From NCBI RefSeq assembly GCF_003943815.1, contig NZ_RJNA01000007.1, positions 1-64,000 of the forward strand: a stretch of 64,000 bases of DNA. The letters are read 5' to 3'. Under the pieces are notes generated by a model, which made no database searches, had not been told where the DNA came from, and worked only from the letters and a program-made list of their open reading frames with translations. The position numbers and the translations under genes are program-made. This stretch comes from Streptococcus cristatus. GTDB taxonomy: Bacteria > Bacillota > Bacilli > Lactobacillales > Streptococcaceae. This document shows, in pieces, positions 48,697-58,275 of the stretch (position 1 is its first letter; each line of letters opens with the position of its first letter).

Positions 48697-49632
48697 TTAG
48701 TCCATATAGGGTAGCAGGTAGCCGTAGCCTTCCTCTTCCATTTGCTCTCTGGGAATAAATCGCAGAGATGCTGAGTTGATGCAATAGCGCAAGCCACCTA
48801 ATTCCTGCGGACCATCGGTAAAGACGTGACCTAGATGGGCATTTCCTGAGCGACTTCGCACTTCGATTCGCTCCATGCCATGGCTCAAATCTTGATAATA
48901 CTTGATAACCTCGCGAGCGATAGGACGAGCAAAACTAGGCCAGCCACAGCCAGATTCAAACTTGTCAGCCGCAAAAAAGAGTGGTTCGCCAGTTGTTACA
49001 TCAACATAAATCCCTGCCTCAAAAGTGCTATTGTAAGCATTATGGAAAGGGCGCTCCGTTGCGCTCTGCTGGGTCACCTGATACTGCTCCTCACTTAGCA
49101 CTGCTTTGAGTTGCTGCTGACTAGGCTTAGGATAATGGCCCGCATCTACCAAGGGCTGCTCAGCATCCTTGACATTGATATGGCAATAACCCGTCGGATT
49201 TTTCTTGAGATAATCTTGATGATACTCCTCAGCCAAGATATAATGGCGCAAGGGCTCTAGCTCTACAGCCAACTTTTGTCCTAATTGCTCCTCCTGCTCA
49301 GCAAAAACCTGCTCGATAGTGGCGCGATCTTCCTCACGGACATAGTAAACACCTGTCCGATACTGACGGCCTATATCATTACCCTGTTTGTTGATGGATA
49401 AGGGGTCAATGACTCGGAAATAGTAGAGCAAAATTTCCCGCAGGCTGATTTTTTCTTCGTCATAAATTAAGTGCACCGTCTCCGCGTGGTCGGTCTGGTG
49501 AATGAGCTGGTAGTTGGTGGACTCCACTTGCCCATTGGCATAGCCCACTGTCGTTTTCTCAATGCCTTCAATCCGAGAAAAATATTCCTCCAAGCCCCAG
49601 AAACAGCCGCCTGCTAGATAAATTTCTGCCAT
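48697..49632 (-). CDS. msrAB: Fused peptide methionine sulfoxide reductase MsrA-MsrB
   Basis: Repairs oxidised methionine: the A domain reduces S-epimers and the B domain R-epimers. 311 residues. The MsrA nucleophile is in AGGCFWGLE (about 8-16). The MsrB half (about 175-311) has SGCGWPSF and the nucleophile in [11 protein letters not shown]. The CxxC pairs that bind zinc in many MsrB proteins are absent. No signal peptide, so this is the cytoplasmic form. Start 49632 has GGAGGG at ideal spacing; the ATG two codons earlier abuts it. Confidence 0.95.
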   Translation of the reverse strand: MAEIYLAGGCFWGLEEYFSRIEGIEKTTVGYANGQVESTNYQLIHQTDHAETVHLIYDEEKISLREILLYYFRVIDPLSINKQGNDIGRQYRTGVYYVREEDRATIEQVFAEQEEQLGQKLAVELEPLRHYILAEEYHQDYLKKNPTGYCHINVKDAEQPLVDAGHYPKPSQQQLKAVLSEEQYQVTQQSATERPFHNAYNSTFEAGIYVDVTTGEPLFFAADKFESGCGWPSFARPIAREVIKYYQDLSHGMERIEVRSRSGNAHLGHVFTDGPQELGGLRYCINSASLRFIPREQMEEEGYGYLLPYMD

Positions 49633-49772
49633 AAACATCCCTCCAATCGTTTCCTCTATTTTCTCATAAAAAGAGAAACTTTTATAGGATTTTGATTGGG
49701 ACTTTCTTAGAAATCATATCAAATACTGCGCCCCTACGGATTAACTAAATTTAATAGTTTCAAGAAAATATA

Positions 49773-49798
49773 AAAAGACGGGAAATTTCCCATCTTTG
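49773..49798 (-). terminator. Terminator after the Spx/ArsC-like gene
   Basis: The minus strand reads AAAGATGGGA - AATT - TCCCGTCTTTTT, overlapping the end of the gene, with T tail. Confidence 0.8.
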
Positions 49799-49799
49799 A

Positions 49800-50153
49800 T
49801 TAAAGGTTTAATTCCTTGTATTCGGTCCGATAGCCAACTTGCACAATCCGATTATCTTGGACTAGCAACGGTCGCTTAATCAGCATGCCGTCGGTCGCCA
49901 AGAGTGCGGCTGCCTCCTCAGCAGAAAACTGAGGCACCTTATCCTTGAGCCCCAATTCTCGGTACTTGATACCACTGGTATTAAAGAAAGACTTGATTTC
50001 CAAATCAGAATGAGTCATCCATTGCAGAAGTTTCTCTTGGCTAGGCGTTTCCTTGACAATATCCACCGCTTCAAAATCCACTCCTAATTGATTAAGCTCA
50101 GCCTTGGCCTTGCGACAAGTAGAGCATTTTGGGTATTCGATAAATTGTAACAT
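49800..50153 (-). CDS. ArsC/Spx-family thioredoxin-fold protein
   Basis: A 117-residue protein of the ArsC/Spx/MgsR family. The redox motif CSTC is at about 10-13, the cis-proline segment is IKRPLLV (about 92-98). The family includes arsenate reductases and RNA-polymerase-binding regulators; the sequence lacks clear signs for true Spx and true arsenate reductase (no ars neighbours). It follows the YciI-like gene and ends in a terminator. Confidence 0.82.
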   Translation of the reverse strand: MLQFIEYPKCSTCRKAKAELNQLGVDFEAVDIVKETPSQEKLLQWMTHSDLEIKSFFNTSGIKYRELGLKDKVPQFSAEEAAALLATDGMLIKRPLLVQDNRIVQVGYRTEYKELNL

Positions 50154-50252
50154 ACTTACCTCAATTCTTATTTATCTCTAGCCTTTGTGGTCTAAAATTC
50201 CAAAATAGCTTGAAATTTCTATGCTTACTGTTAAAGAAAGCAAATGCTTCCT

Positions 50253-50555
50253 CTACAAGACATCACCCTCATCCAATATTTTCTTGAAGTGCTGCGAATA
50301 CTTTGTCGGATAAAACTCGGTGAAAGTATATGCTGCAATCTCTTGAATATAAAAAGGATCTTCTGAAATAATCTTTTGAACAGTTTCTTTACTATCTGTA
50401 TTCACTAAAATAATCCCACCAGTCCGAGGATTCTTCCGTCCTGATGCGATAAAATGGCCAGATGCATAATATTTATCTAAAAAAGAAATATGCTCTGGTA
50501 AATATTTTTCAACTTCTACTAGGTCTTTTTTATAAGTTAAATCAATAATAAACAT
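50253..50555 (-). CDS. YciI-like protein
   Basis: A 100-residue protein of the YCII fold (ferredoxin-like dimer), with the family histidine in PEHISFLDKYYASGHFIASG in parts and the D in EDPFYIQEIA. The function is unsettled; some members are dehalogenase-like or accessory. AGGAG precedes ATG 50555. It lies 72 bp after serA, on the same strand. Confidence 0.82.
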   Translation of the reverse strand: MFIIDLTYKKDLVEVEKYLPEHISFLDKYYASGHFIASGRKNPRTGGIILVNTDSKETVQKIISEDPFYIQEIAAYTFTEFYPTKYSQHFKKILDEGDVL

Positions 50556-50626
50556 AATAACTCCTATGATATTTTGCTTATGATATTTAGCATATAAATC
50601 AATTTTATGTAAGCCGTATTTTTTTG

Positions 50627-51802
50627 TTATTTTTTAATCAAACGCACGCGCACAATATTATCGCTATTCTCAAATTTATCAACCAGCTCCTGAATCTTAC
50701 TTTCATCCGACTCATCCAGATCCAGCAAAGTATAGGCATAATCACCCTTGGAACGATTGATGATATTGTCGATATTAATATTCAAATCACTGACCGCTGT
50801 TGAAATTCGAGCCACAATATTCGGTACATTTTTGTTAATCAGGGTAATCCGATAAGGGGCTGAGAGAGCCTGACGGACATTAGGGAAATTCACTGAGTTG
50901 ATAATCTCGCCCGTTTCCATGAAGCGGCGGATGGTTTTCCCAGCCATAATGGCACAGTTGAGCTCAGCTTCTTCTGTCGAGCCACCCAAATGCGGAAAGA
51001 CTGTAATCTGCGGATGACGGAGTAGCTCTTCCACACCAAAGTCTGTGATATATCGCTTGATAACACCTGTTTCCAAAGCTTCAAAAAGGGCAGCATTGTC
51101 CACCAGCTCGCCACGGGCAAAGTTGATAAGGGTTGTTCCCTTTTGCATAAGATCAAAAGCAGCCTGATCAAAAGTAGCGCGTGTATCCTCAGTCAGAGGG
51201 ACGTGGATAGTGATATAATCACTCTTCTCAAAGATTTCCTTAATGTCCGCTACCCGCTTGACATGGCTAGAGATATTCCAAGCTGTCTCAATGGATACAT
51301 AAGGATCATAGCCCAGGACATTCATTCCCAGACGGTAGGCATCATTGGCAATGCGCCCACCGATAGCTCCCAGACCAATGACACCCAGAGTTTTATTGGC
51401 AATTTCGGTACCCGCAAACTGCTTCTTACCAGCTTCTACTTGCTTGGGAACATCATCACCAGAAAGGCCGTTAGCCCAGCTGTTAGCAGCGATATAGTCA
51501 CGAGCAGACAGGAGAATGGAAGCCAAGACCGCTTCTTTCACCGCATTGGCATTAGCTCCTGGTGTGTTGAAGACCACGATTCCCTGAGCCGTAGCTTGAT
51601 CGACAGGAATATTATTGGTTCCTGCGCCAGCCCGCGCAATGGCTTTGAGCTTGCTTGGAAATTCCTGTCCATGCAGGTTTTGACTACGCAGGATATAAGC
51701 ATCTGGATTGTCAGACTTATCTCCGTCAATCTGAAAAGCATTGCCCAGCTCCTTGAGCCCGATTTGATTGATGTTGTTAAAGGTTTTGACACTAAAGACC
51801 AT
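50627..51802 (-). CDS. serA: D-3-phosphoglycerate dehydrogenase
   Basis: First step of serine synthesis: oxidises 3-phosphoglycerate to phosphohydroxypyruvate with NAD. 391 residues. NAD loop VIGLGAIGGRIAN (about 140-152), catalytic Arg in NFARGELVD, Glu nearby and His in FPHLGGSTEEAE. A C-terminal ACT domain (about 318-391) suggests feedback by serine. The start follows GAGAGGGAAACT. It lies 12 bp after serC, in one operon. Confidence 0.94.
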   Translation of the reverse strand: MVFSVKTFNNINQIGLKELGNAFQIDGDKSDNPDAYILRSQNLHGQEFPSKLKAIARAGAGTNNIPVDQATAQGIVVFNTPGANANAVKEAVLASILLSARDYIAANSWANGLSGDDVPKQVEAGKKQFAGTEIANKTLGVIGLGAIGGRIANDAYRLGMNVLGYDPYVSIETAWNISSHVKRVADIKEIFEKSDYITIHVPLTEDTRATFDQAAFDLMQKGTTLINFARGELVDNAALFEALETGVIKRYITDFGVEELLRHPQITVFPHLGGSTEEAELNCAIMAGKTIRRFMETGEIINSVNFPNVRQALSAPYRITLINKNVPNIVARISTAVSDLNINIDNIINRSKGDYAYTLLDLDESDESKIQELVDKFENSDNIVRVRLIKK

Positions 51803-51814
51803 AGTTTCCCTCTC

Positions 51815-52906
51815 TTAAGAATTTTCTTCTTCAAATTTCTGCATAAAGGCAATCAAGTCCTTGACACCTTGGAGCGGAAAGGCATTGTAGAGACTAGCTC
51901 TCATGCCACCTACGCTGCGGTGCCCCTTGATATTCTTGAATCCCGCTGCTGCAGCCTCTTTGTTAAATTTGGCGTCCAGCTCTGGGCTAGGAGACACAAA
52001 GGGAATATTGGCTACTGAGCGCTGCTCCTTGTAACGGACTGGACTGCGATAAAAGTCAGACTGCTCAATGAAGTCGTACAAAAGGCCAGATTTTTCACGA
52101 TTGCGCTTTTCCATTTCTGCCACACCACCCAACTCCTTGACCCACTCAAAGACCAGTTTGGCCATATAGATGGCGAAAGTTGGTGGTGTATTGTAAAGAG
52201 AGCCATTGTCCGCCTGAATACGGTAGTCTAGCATGCTAGACAGAACTGGCTCATCATTGAGCAAATCCTCACGAATGATGACCACTGTCACGCCGGCAGG
52301 TCCGATATTCTTCTGAGCCCCAGCATAAATCAAACCAAAATCCTCTACTCGGTACTGAGCAGCAAGGATATTAGAAGACATGTCCGCCACAATGGGCACG
52401 CCATTAGTCGCAGGCAGGTCATAAATAGCCGTACCTTCAATGGTATTATTGGTGGTCAGATGCACATAGGCCGCCTGCGGATCAATCTCCTTTTCATCAA
52501 AAGAAGGAATTTCCGTGTAATTTAAATCCTCTGACGAAGCCAAGAGAATAGGTTCAAAAAGCACTGTCTTAGCCAGCTTGACTGCTTCTGTGTAGGCTTT
52601 CTTGCCCCAAGAACCAGCTACTAGGTAGTAGGCCTTGCCGCTCTTGGCTAGATTAAGGGGAATCATGCTAAACTGGGTAGAAGCTCCCCCCTGCAGGAAG
52701 AGTACGCGGTAATTGTCCGGAATAGCCATGAGCTCACGCAGCAAGCTCTCAGCTTCTTTGATAATATCGTCAAATTCTTTGGATCGGTGGGATAGCTCCA
52801 TCACGCTCATGCCGCTTTGGGCATAGTCTAAAAACTCAGCCTGAGCTTTTTTCAAGACTTCCTTGGGCAATACTGCCGGTCCAGCAGAAAAATTGTAAAT
52901 GGTCAT
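51815..52906 (-). CDS. serC: Phosphoserine aminotransferase
   Basis: PLP aminotransferase that converts phosphohydroxypyruvate to phosphoserine with glutamate. 363 residues. N-terminal [10 protein letters not shown] (about 5-14), PLP contacts GGASTQF, the PLP lysine in [13 protein letters not shown] (about 196), and the C-terminal [17 protein letters not shown] precedes ATG 52906. First gene of serC-serA. The last serine step (SerB) is not in this window. Confidence 0.96.
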   Translation of the reverse strand: MTIYNFSAGPAVLPKEVLKKAQAEFLDYAQSGMSVMELSHRSKEFDDIIKEAESLLRELMAIPDNYRVLFLQGGASTQFSMIPLNLAKSGKAYYLVAGSWGKKAYTEAVKLAKTVLFEPILLASSEDLNYTEIPSFDEKEIDPQAAYVHLTTNNTIEGTAIYDLPATNGVPIVADMSSNILAAQYRVEDFGLIYAGAQKNIGPAGVTVVIIREDLLNDEPVLSSMLDYRIQADNGSLYNTPPTFAIYMAKLVFEWVKELGGVAEMEKRNREKSGLLYDFIEQSDFYRSPVRYKEQRSVANIPFVSPSPELDAKFNKEAAAAGFKNIKGHRSVGGMRASLYNAFPLQGVKDLIAFMQKFEEENS

Positions 52907-53027
52907 ATCCTACCTCCAAAAATGTATTTTGTCTATCATATCACAATGTTCAGAAAATTTCTATAATTCTTTCAAAGATATTTTTCTTTTGGGGAAATTT
53001 CCGAACAAAAGGAGGATTTTGAACAAA

Positions 53028-53051
53028 AAACTAGCCGAATAGGACTAGTTT
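53028..53051 (-). terminator. Terminator of the tmk-holB-yabA-rsmI run
   Basis: The minus strand reads AAACTAG - 10 nt - CTAGTTTTTT. The stem takes in the rsmI stop codon. Confidence 0.75.
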
Positions 53052-53911
53052 CTTTCTTCTCCATGATAAAGGGCATAGAGCTGACTCTTATTGCGCCCGT
53101 ATTTTTTAGCTACTTCCTTGATAGCCTGATTTTTCTTGCTGCCGGATTGGACTAAGCTGTCAATTTCAGCCAAGAGCTCCGCATCCGCTTTGTCTTCCTT
53201 CTCCAAGCTTGCACCAGCCACAATCAGGAGGCATTCGCCCTTGAGTGCATTCTCTGCCAGATAGTCTATCAACTCAGAAATCCTTCCTCTTTGGTATTCT
53301 TCGTAGATTTTGGTGAGCTCACGAACCAAGACCACTGAGCGATTGCCATAGACTTCCAGCATATTTTCCAGCGTAGCCTTGACCCTATGAGGAGATTCGT
53401 AAAAGATCTGTGTCTCTGGATAAGATTTTTTACTCTCGAAAAATTCCTTCTGCTGTCCAGACTTACGAGGCAAGAAACCATAAAAAATATGAGGCTGAGG
53501 CGCTAAACCACTGGCAATCAGAGCGGAAATCCCGGCGCTGGGGCCCGGAACCGTCACCACAGCAATGTCCTCAGCAATAGCCGCCTTAACCAAATCATGA
53601 CCCGGATCCGAAATGCTAGGCAAGCCAGCATCGGATACCTGGGCTAGATTTTGACCTGATTTGAGCAAGTCCAGCAAGATCGGTATCTTTTCTTGAGCAT
53701 TGTGCTCATGAAAGCTGATCTGTCGAGTCTCAATCCCAAAGTGTTTGAGTAGAAGACCTGTATTTCTGGTATCTTCAGCCGCAATAACATCCACTTCCTT
53801 GAGGGTATTGACCATGCGAATGCTCATGTCATCCATATTTCCAATAGGAGTCGCCACCAAATACAGCTTGCCGTAGGGCGACTGTCCCTTAAAACTCTTT
53901 TGAATCTGCAT
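53045..53911 (-). CDS. rsmI: 16S rRNA (cytidine-1402-2'-O)-methyltransferase
   Basis: SAM-dependent methylase of ribosomal RNA that tunes decoding. 288 residues, of the tetrapyrrole-methylase fold. N-terminal YLVATPIGNMDDMSIRM (about 20-36), SAM-site DAGLPSISDPGHDLV, and C-terminal domain. The start at 53911 (MQIQKSF) has GGGAG upstream. The frame opens 81 bases earlier but that would overlap yabA. It lies 2 bp after yabA. Confidence 0.94.
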   Translation of the reverse strand: MQIQKSFKGQSPYGKLYLVATPIGNMDDMSIRMVNTLKEVDVIAAEDTRNTGLLLKHFGIETRQISFHEHNAQEKIPILLDLLKSGQNLAQVSDAGLPSISDPGHDLVKAAIAEDIAVVTVPGPSAGISALIASGLAPQPHIFYGFLPRKSGQQKEFFESKKSYPETQIFYESPHRVKATLENMLEVYGNRSVVLVRELTKIYEEYQRGRISELIDYLAENALKGECLLIVAGASLEKEDKADAELLAEIDSLVQSGSKKNQAIKEVAKKYGRNKSQLYALYHGEERN

Positions 53912-53913
53912 CT

Positions 53914-54231
53914 CTACTCCCTGAATAACAACTCGTCGCAGAACATGCACTCCGCATCGTTTTCTCGGCGTTGACCATAGAAATCTGTGCACACATGAAA
54001 GCCATCGTAGTACAGTTTGCGGAGATTGTCCCGATTTTTATTGATTTTAACCGGTGCTGCTTGCTCTACCTCACCTAGTCGCTCTCTCAGCTTATCATTT
54101 TCTAGCTGGAAGACGATATTTTCCTCGACGACACTCTTGAGATTTTTCTTGATGGCCTCTACCTCGGCAAGGGTCACTAAAAGCGTCTGAGAAAAATCAT
54201 CCAAGGCATCAAATAGTTCTTTTTTATTCAT
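53914..54231 (-). CDS. yabA: Replication initiation control protein YabA
   Basis: Negative regulator of DnaA that tethers it to DnaN. 105 residues. N-terminal coiled coil (about 1-60, with [20 protein letters not shown]) and a C-terminal zinc site (HVC...CMFC, about 77-98). AGGAG precedes ATG 54231. It is placed between holB and rsmI as in many Firmicutes. Confidence 0.94.
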   Translation of the reverse strand: MNKKELFDALDDFSQTLLVTLAEVEAIKKNLKSVVEENIVFQLENDKLRERLGEVEQAAPVKINKNRDNLRKLYYDGFHVCTDFYGQRRENDAECMFCDELLFRE

Positions 54232-54240
54232 TTTCTGCTC

Positions 54241-55143
54241 CTATCTTGCTTGGGCACTGGCTTTTAAAATCATGTATTCCAGAGCATTTTGAAAAGACAC
54301 ATTGGCTCGCCACATCTTCTTTGCTTCTAAGAGATCTTCCAGTTTCTTGCGACCTGCCTCGCTTCCAAGTTCCTTGGCCAGCAAGACCTCCAAAATTTTA
54401 AAGGCCTGCTCCTGTTTATCCTTGTCCTCAGCCAGTTTAGCCAGCTTGGCCACTTGGAGATAAGCCTGATTCTCATTGGTCAGGGCAGCCTTAACAAAGC
54501 GCTGACTCTCACTGACCAGCTCAAAGAAAGACTTGTTGGAAGCCAACTGATCGGCCTCTTCCTGGGTCTGGCTATATGTAGCCAGCAACTCAGCCTGACT
54601 TTTGATTAAGCCAGCCTCTTCCAGCTGGTGCTGGAGAGCGACCTGATTCTTCCGAAAGTGAAAAATCTGCGTTCGGCTCTTGATGGTGGACAACATCAGA
54701 TGCTCATCGGCTGTTAAAAGAAAGATGTAAATCTCACTCTGGGGCTCTTCGATGACCTTGAGGAGGGAATTAGCGGCATTGACATGCATCTTATCTGCAT
54801 CACAGATGATAAAGACCTGTTTGTTGCCCTCCATACCGCTCTGGGAAAAACTTCTCACCAGCTCACGAATGCGCTCCGTTTTAATAATGCCATTCACCGG
54901 CCGCACAATCGTCACATCCGAAAAGTCCTCACTCTCAATCAAGCGACAAGCCCGGCAAATACCGCAGGGCCAAACTCCCTGACGATTTTCACAAAAGAGA
55001 CTCTGGGACAAGGTCAAAGCCATGGTAAAACTAGAAAAATTCCCCGAAAATAAATAAGCATGATTGAGCCGCCTTGCTTCTAAGATTTGCTGAAAAGTTT
55101 CTGTAAGCTGAGGCTGGGCCTGACGTAATTCTTCTACTGTCAT
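54241..55143 (-). CDS. holB: DNA polymerase III delta-prime subunit
   Basis: Clamp-loader subunit that helps place the beta clamp on DNA. 300 residues. AAA+ fold with a degenerate Walker A (SGNFSSFTM), as is normal for delta-prime, zinc module with CGICRAC (about 60), and the SRC-like region [10 protein letters not shown]. The ATG overlaps the tmk stop by 4 bp (ATGA). It is read with tmk, yabA and rsmI. Confidence 0.95.
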   Translation of the reverse strand: MTVEELRQAQPQLTETFQQILEARRLNHAYLFSGNFSSFTMALTLSQSLFCENRQGVWPCGICRACRLIESEDFSDVTIVRPVNGIIKTERIRELVRSFSQSGMEGNKQVFIICDADKMHVNAANSLLKVIEEPQSEIYIFLLTADEHLMLSTIKSRTQIFHFRKNQVALQHQLEEAGLIKSQAELLATYSQTQEEADQLASNKSFFELVSESQRFVKAALTNENQAYLQVAKLAKLAEDKDKQEQAFKILEVLLAKELGSEAGRKKLEDLLEAKKMWRANVSFQNALEYMILKASAQAR

Positions 55144-55778
55144 TTTTCTTTGATAAAACGTTCTTTAATAACTGCCAAACTGTCGGCCACGACTTGCTCC
55201 AGTGGCTGACTAGCATCTATCTTGACGACACGTTCTGGTTCCTTTTCTAAAATAGCCAGATAGCCTTGACGCACGCGCTCATGCAGGTCGAGACCTTCCA
55301 GATCCAAACGATTGACTTCGCGCTCCTTATTTCGAGCAATGCGAGCCAGACCTTCCTTGACATCAATATCGAAATAGAGAGTCAAATCCGGCTTGAGACC
55401 ATCTGTCGCAAACTGATTGAGCCATTCAACATCGTCAACCGCCAAGCCCCGGCCGTAACCTTGGTAGGCTACCGAGCTATCAATAAAACGATCTTGCAAG
55501 ACCCATGTCCCTTGCTCCAAGGCGGGCAGAACCTTCTCCGCCAAATGTTGACGTCGGCTGGCAATATAAAGCAGCAGTTCGGTCTTAGCATCCATGGCTG
55601 TGTGCCCCTTATCCAAAATCACCTCACGGATTTTTTCAGAAATAGCGACACCGCCAGGCTCTCTAGTCTTCAGCAACTCATAGCCCATCTCTTTCAGCTG
55701 AGGAAGCAAAGCCTCTAAAACACTGGTTTTCCCAGCACCTTCTGGGCCTTCTAGCGATATAAAAACACCTTTTTTCAT
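55140..55778 (-). CDS. tmk: Thymidylate kinase
   Basis: Phosphorylates dTMP to dTDP. 212 residues. P-loop [14 protein letters not shown] (about 8-21), substrate DRE-type motif [19 protein letters not shown] (about 94-112), LID region [13 protein letters not shown]. First of tmk-holB-yabA-rsmI. Confidence 0.97.
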   Translation of the reverse strand: MKKGVFISLEGPEGAGKTSVLEALLPQLKEMGYELLKTREPGGVAISEKIREVILDKGHTAMDAKTELLLYIASRRQHLAEKVLPALEQGTWVLQDRFIDSSVAYQGYGRGLAVDDVEWLNQFATDGLKPDLTLYFDIDVKEGLARIARNKEREVNRLDLEGLDLHERVRQGYLAILEKEPERVVKIDASQPLEQVVADSLAVIKERFIKEK

Positions 55779-55958
55779 TGTTTTCCTTTTACATTCATTC
55801 TGCCAATGGCTGCAGAAATTCCTATTTTAGTCTATGCTTTATTGTACCAAAAATTATCCCAAAAGCCCATAGAAGAATTTCTCGAAAACTATTTCATATT
55901 ATTTTCAAAAATGAAAACTTTTGATAAAATAGAGTCAGAAAATTCTTAGGAGTGTCTG

Positions 55959-56846
55959 ATGTTTAAATTTAAAAATGTACTGGCCATCATTCTGGGGGCT
56001 GGAATTTTTTCTTTTGGGATTCATTATTTGGTGATTCCTTTTCACTTATATGAGGGGGGAGCAACGGGGATCACCTTGATTGTCTACTACCTCTTCAAGA
56101 TTCCTGTATCAACCACCAATTTGGTCATCAATATTCCACTCTTTATTCTCGCTTGGAAATTACTGGGAAATCGCACCCTTTACCTTAGTATTTTAGGGAC
56201 TTTCTCTGTATCAGCTTGGCTTAAACTATTCGAATTGCTACCTGCTTCCAAACATTTACAAGACTATTTCTTCTCTTCCTTGGATGGCGATGTCTTACTA
56301 GCCTGCCTTGGAACGGGAATTATTCTTGGAGTTGGTCTAGGCATCATTTTCAATGCTGGGGGAACGACTGGTGGTACCGATATCGTAGCTCGTATATTCA
56401 ATAAATATACCAGCATCTCCATGGGCCGCCTCATGCTGACAGTGGACTTTATCGTTATTTCTCTGGTTCTTTTAGTCTTTAAAGATCTGCGCATGGTTTC
56501 TTATACACTCATGTTTGTCTTTATCACCTCTCGTGTTATTGACTTGATTGCTGAAGGTGGTTTCGCTGGCAAAGGCTTCCTAATTGTCACCAGCAAACCA
56601 ATAGAACTAGCTGAAGCCATCAATGAAAAACTTGGAAGAGGGGTCACCTATCTGCAAGGACAAGGCTTCTATAGCAAGCAAGATTTGCAAATCGTTTATT
56701 GCGTTGTCTCTCGTAACGAAATGCAGCAAATGAAGAAACTTATCAATGACATCGATCCATTTGCCTTTACAACTATTACAGAAGCCCATGAAATCTTAGG
56801 AGAAGGCTTTACCTTAGACTCTAATAAACAGCCTATCGTCAAATAG
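55959..56846 (+). CDS. YitT-family membrane protein with DUF2179
   Basis: A 295-residue membrane protein: five to six hydrophobic helices (about 1-200; GIHYLVIPFHLYEGGATGITL, GVGLGIIFNAGGTTGGTDIVAR in parts) then a cytoplasmic DUF2179 domain (about 215-285, GRGVTYLQGQGFYSKQDL). The function is not known; some YitT proteins are linked to transport. It is on the plus strand, opposite to neighbours. AGGAG precedes ATG 55959. A hairpin terminator follows within the repeat region. Confidence 0.85.
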   Translation: MFKFKNVLAIILGAGIFSFGIHYLVIPFHLYEGGATGITLIVYYLFKIPVSTTNLVINIPLFILAWKLLGNRTLYLSILGTFSVSAWLKLFELLPASKHLQDYFFSSLDGDVLLACLGTGIILGVGLGIIFNAGGTTGGTDIVARIFNKYTSISMGRLMLTVDFIVISLVLLVFKDLRMVSYTLMFVFITSRVIDLIAEGGFAGKGFLIVTSKPIELAEAINEKLGRGVTYLQGQGFYSKQDLQIVYCVVSRNEMQQMKKLINDIDPFAFTTITEAHEILGEGFTLDSNKQPIVK

Positions 56847-56866
56847 AGTTATCATACACAAAAAGA

Positions 56867-57024
56867 GGCTGGGACAGAAGTCTGACCTCAAATATAAAAA
56901 GCGAACAAAACGGAGTTATCTGACACTCAGAATTGTGTCTTGTTCGCTTTTTTGTCTAATCTATCGATTTTAAAAATTTATAATAAAGAATTCCTAAAAT
57001 CAAAATCTTTTTGTCCCAGCCTCC
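56867..57024. repeat. Intergenic element with 12-bp perfect terminal inverted repeats
   Basis: GAGGCTGGGACA (56867-56878) and TGTCCCAGCCTC (57013-57024) enclose 134 bp. Inside are a strong stem AAAAAGCGAACAA / TTGTTCGCTTTTT (56896-56908, 56941-56953) and AT-rich sequence. There is no frame. The right terminus is shared with the second, ~160-bp repeat. It resembles a small non-coding mobile element or a nested terminator. Confidence 0.75.
56896..56953 (+). terminator. Probable terminator of the YitT-family gene
   Basis: A 13-bp perfect stem with a 32-nt loop and T6 tail, 50 bp after the stop. Confidence 0.65.
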
Positions 57025-57173
57025 TCAATTGTCTTTGGATTGTCGAGCAAGACGCAGTAGTTTAGTGGGCTCTACTACGCTGATTACATCAGCTTTTACA
57101 ACCCTACTCAACTGTGCGGAGGTGGGACGACGAAATCGAATTCTAACGAATTACCGATTTCTGTCCCACTCTC
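57014..57173 (-). repeat. Structured ~160-bp intergenic repeat, copy 2 (opposite orientation)
   Basis: The reverse complement of the copy at 40471-40630. It starts (on minus) four bases after the mtnN stop with GAGAGTGGGACAGAAATC and ends in the shared GAGGCTGGGAC. Its first hairpin (GTGGGACAGAAATCG / CGATTTC..GTCCCAC) could end mtnN transcription. With the 56867-57024 element it fills the whole 330-bp convergent gap. Confidence 0.9.
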
Positions 57174-57177
57174 TTTT

Positions 57178-57870
57178 TTAGTCTAAGTTATTCAATAATT
57201 GAATGAGGGTTTCAGCTGAGCGCTTGCCTGCTTCTAGGATAAATTCATCAAAAGTGATATTGGCATCATGGCTGGCTGTATCGCTCATCGCGCGAATGAC
57301 CATAAAAGGCAAGCCCAGAGAATGCGCGGCTTGAGCAATGGCTGCTCCCTCCATCTCTACTGCCAAAACATCAGGAAAATGAGCTTTAATTTGGTCAATC
57401 TTGTCCTGTCCAGCGATAAAACTATCTCCCGTCGCAATCAAGCCAACTCGACTCGTCTGCTGGGTCTTTTCTAACACTACTTTCATCTCCTCAACCAAGT
57501 AGCGACTGGCTTCATAGTAGAGGGGCTGCCGTGCCATTTGACCGTAATCATAGCCAAAAGCTGTCACATCCACATCATGGTAGACCAAACGATCTGCCAC
57601 CACTACATCTCCAATTTCTAAGCCCGAAGCTACTGCGCCAGCAGAACCCGTATTGATGACCGCTGTTACCTCAAAGTCATTGACTAGGACAGCCACACTC
57701 ATGGCCGACATAACTTTGCCGATTCCACTTTCTACCAGTACAACCTCATGATGCTTGATACGACCAGTATAGTAAACATGCCCTAGGCGCTGGTGTTTTT
57801 CAGCCATTTCCAGATGCTCTACCAGTAGCTTCAACTCCTCAGGCATAGCCGCGATAATTCCGATTTTCAT
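57178..57870 (-). CDS. mtnN: 5'-methylthioadenosine/S-adenosylhomocysteine nucleosidase
   Basis: Cleaves MTA and SAH to adenine plus the thioribose, recycling methionine and feeding the LuxS/AI-2 route. 230 residues. GIIAAMPEEL (about 3-12), GSAGAVASGLEIGDVV, and the substrate/catalytic segment VEMEGAAIAQAA with the acid in MRAMSDTA. AAAGGA precedes the ATG. Last of glmU-nudF-unknown-mtnN. Confidence 0.96.
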   Translation of the reverse strand: MKIGIIAAMPEELKLLVEHLEMAEKHQRLGHVYYTGRIKHHEVVLVESGIGKVMSAMSVAVLVNDFEVTAVINTGSAGAVASGLEIGDVVVADRLVYHDVDVTAFGYDYGQMARQPLYYEASRYLVEEMKVVLEKTQQTSRVGLIATGDSFIAGQDKIDQIKAHFPDVLAVEMEGAAIAQAAHSLGLPFMVIRAMSDTASHDANITFDEFILEAGKRSAETLIQLLNNLD

Positions 57871-57951
57871 GATTTATTCTTTCCTTTTTACATTAAAAAG
57901 AGGGAGAGGAAGCAGAGTTTCATCTTCTCGTCTCCCTTACTCCCCTCTTTA

Positions 57952-58263
57952 TCATAGCCAGATAATGGCCGCAATTAGTCCAATCAAGAGAAGCACAATC
58001 CAGAATAGGATTTTGTTTAATTTAGCCTGAAAAATACTTCGTTTTTGATTTTCGATTCGACGACTTTTGATAACTGTCGGTTCAACTTCAATCTGCAGAG
58101 TGTCCTGAGTGACAGCTTGCCGTGGAGCAGCATAGCCGAAAGTTCCTTTTCTAGCAATAGAAATGACCTTAGTTTCTTCATCGTCCATCAGCAAGGGACC
58201 ATCGATATGTTCTCCACGATTGGCCCGCTCAATGATTTCATCTGTTAATAAAGCTTTTCCCAT
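57952..58263 (-). CDS. Tail-anchored membrane protein of unknown function
   Basis: 103 residues. A soluble N-terminal part (about 1-80), basic region ([11 protein letters not shown]), then one C-terminal membrane helix ([19 protein letters not shown]). It is located between nudF and mtnN; I recall the same gene order in pneumococcus. No catalytic motif; no family name known to me. AGGAA precedes the ATG. Confidence 0.75.
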   Translation of the reverse strand: MGKALLTDEIIERANRGEHIDGPLLMDDEETKVISIARKGTFGYAAPRQAVTQDTLQIEVEPTVIKSRRIENQKRSIFQAKLNKILFWIVLLLIGLIAAIIWL

Positions 58264-58275
58264 TGATCTACGTTC

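Noticed and set aside
51143-52018. A 291-codon open frame on plus opposite serA/serC
   Set aside because: It spans two real genes and their junction in antisense, without any recognisable domain or start signal.
52907-53027. T-box or serine-responsive leader before serC
   Set aside because: The gap is only about 120 bp, with no T-box motif and no terminator-antiterminator pair.
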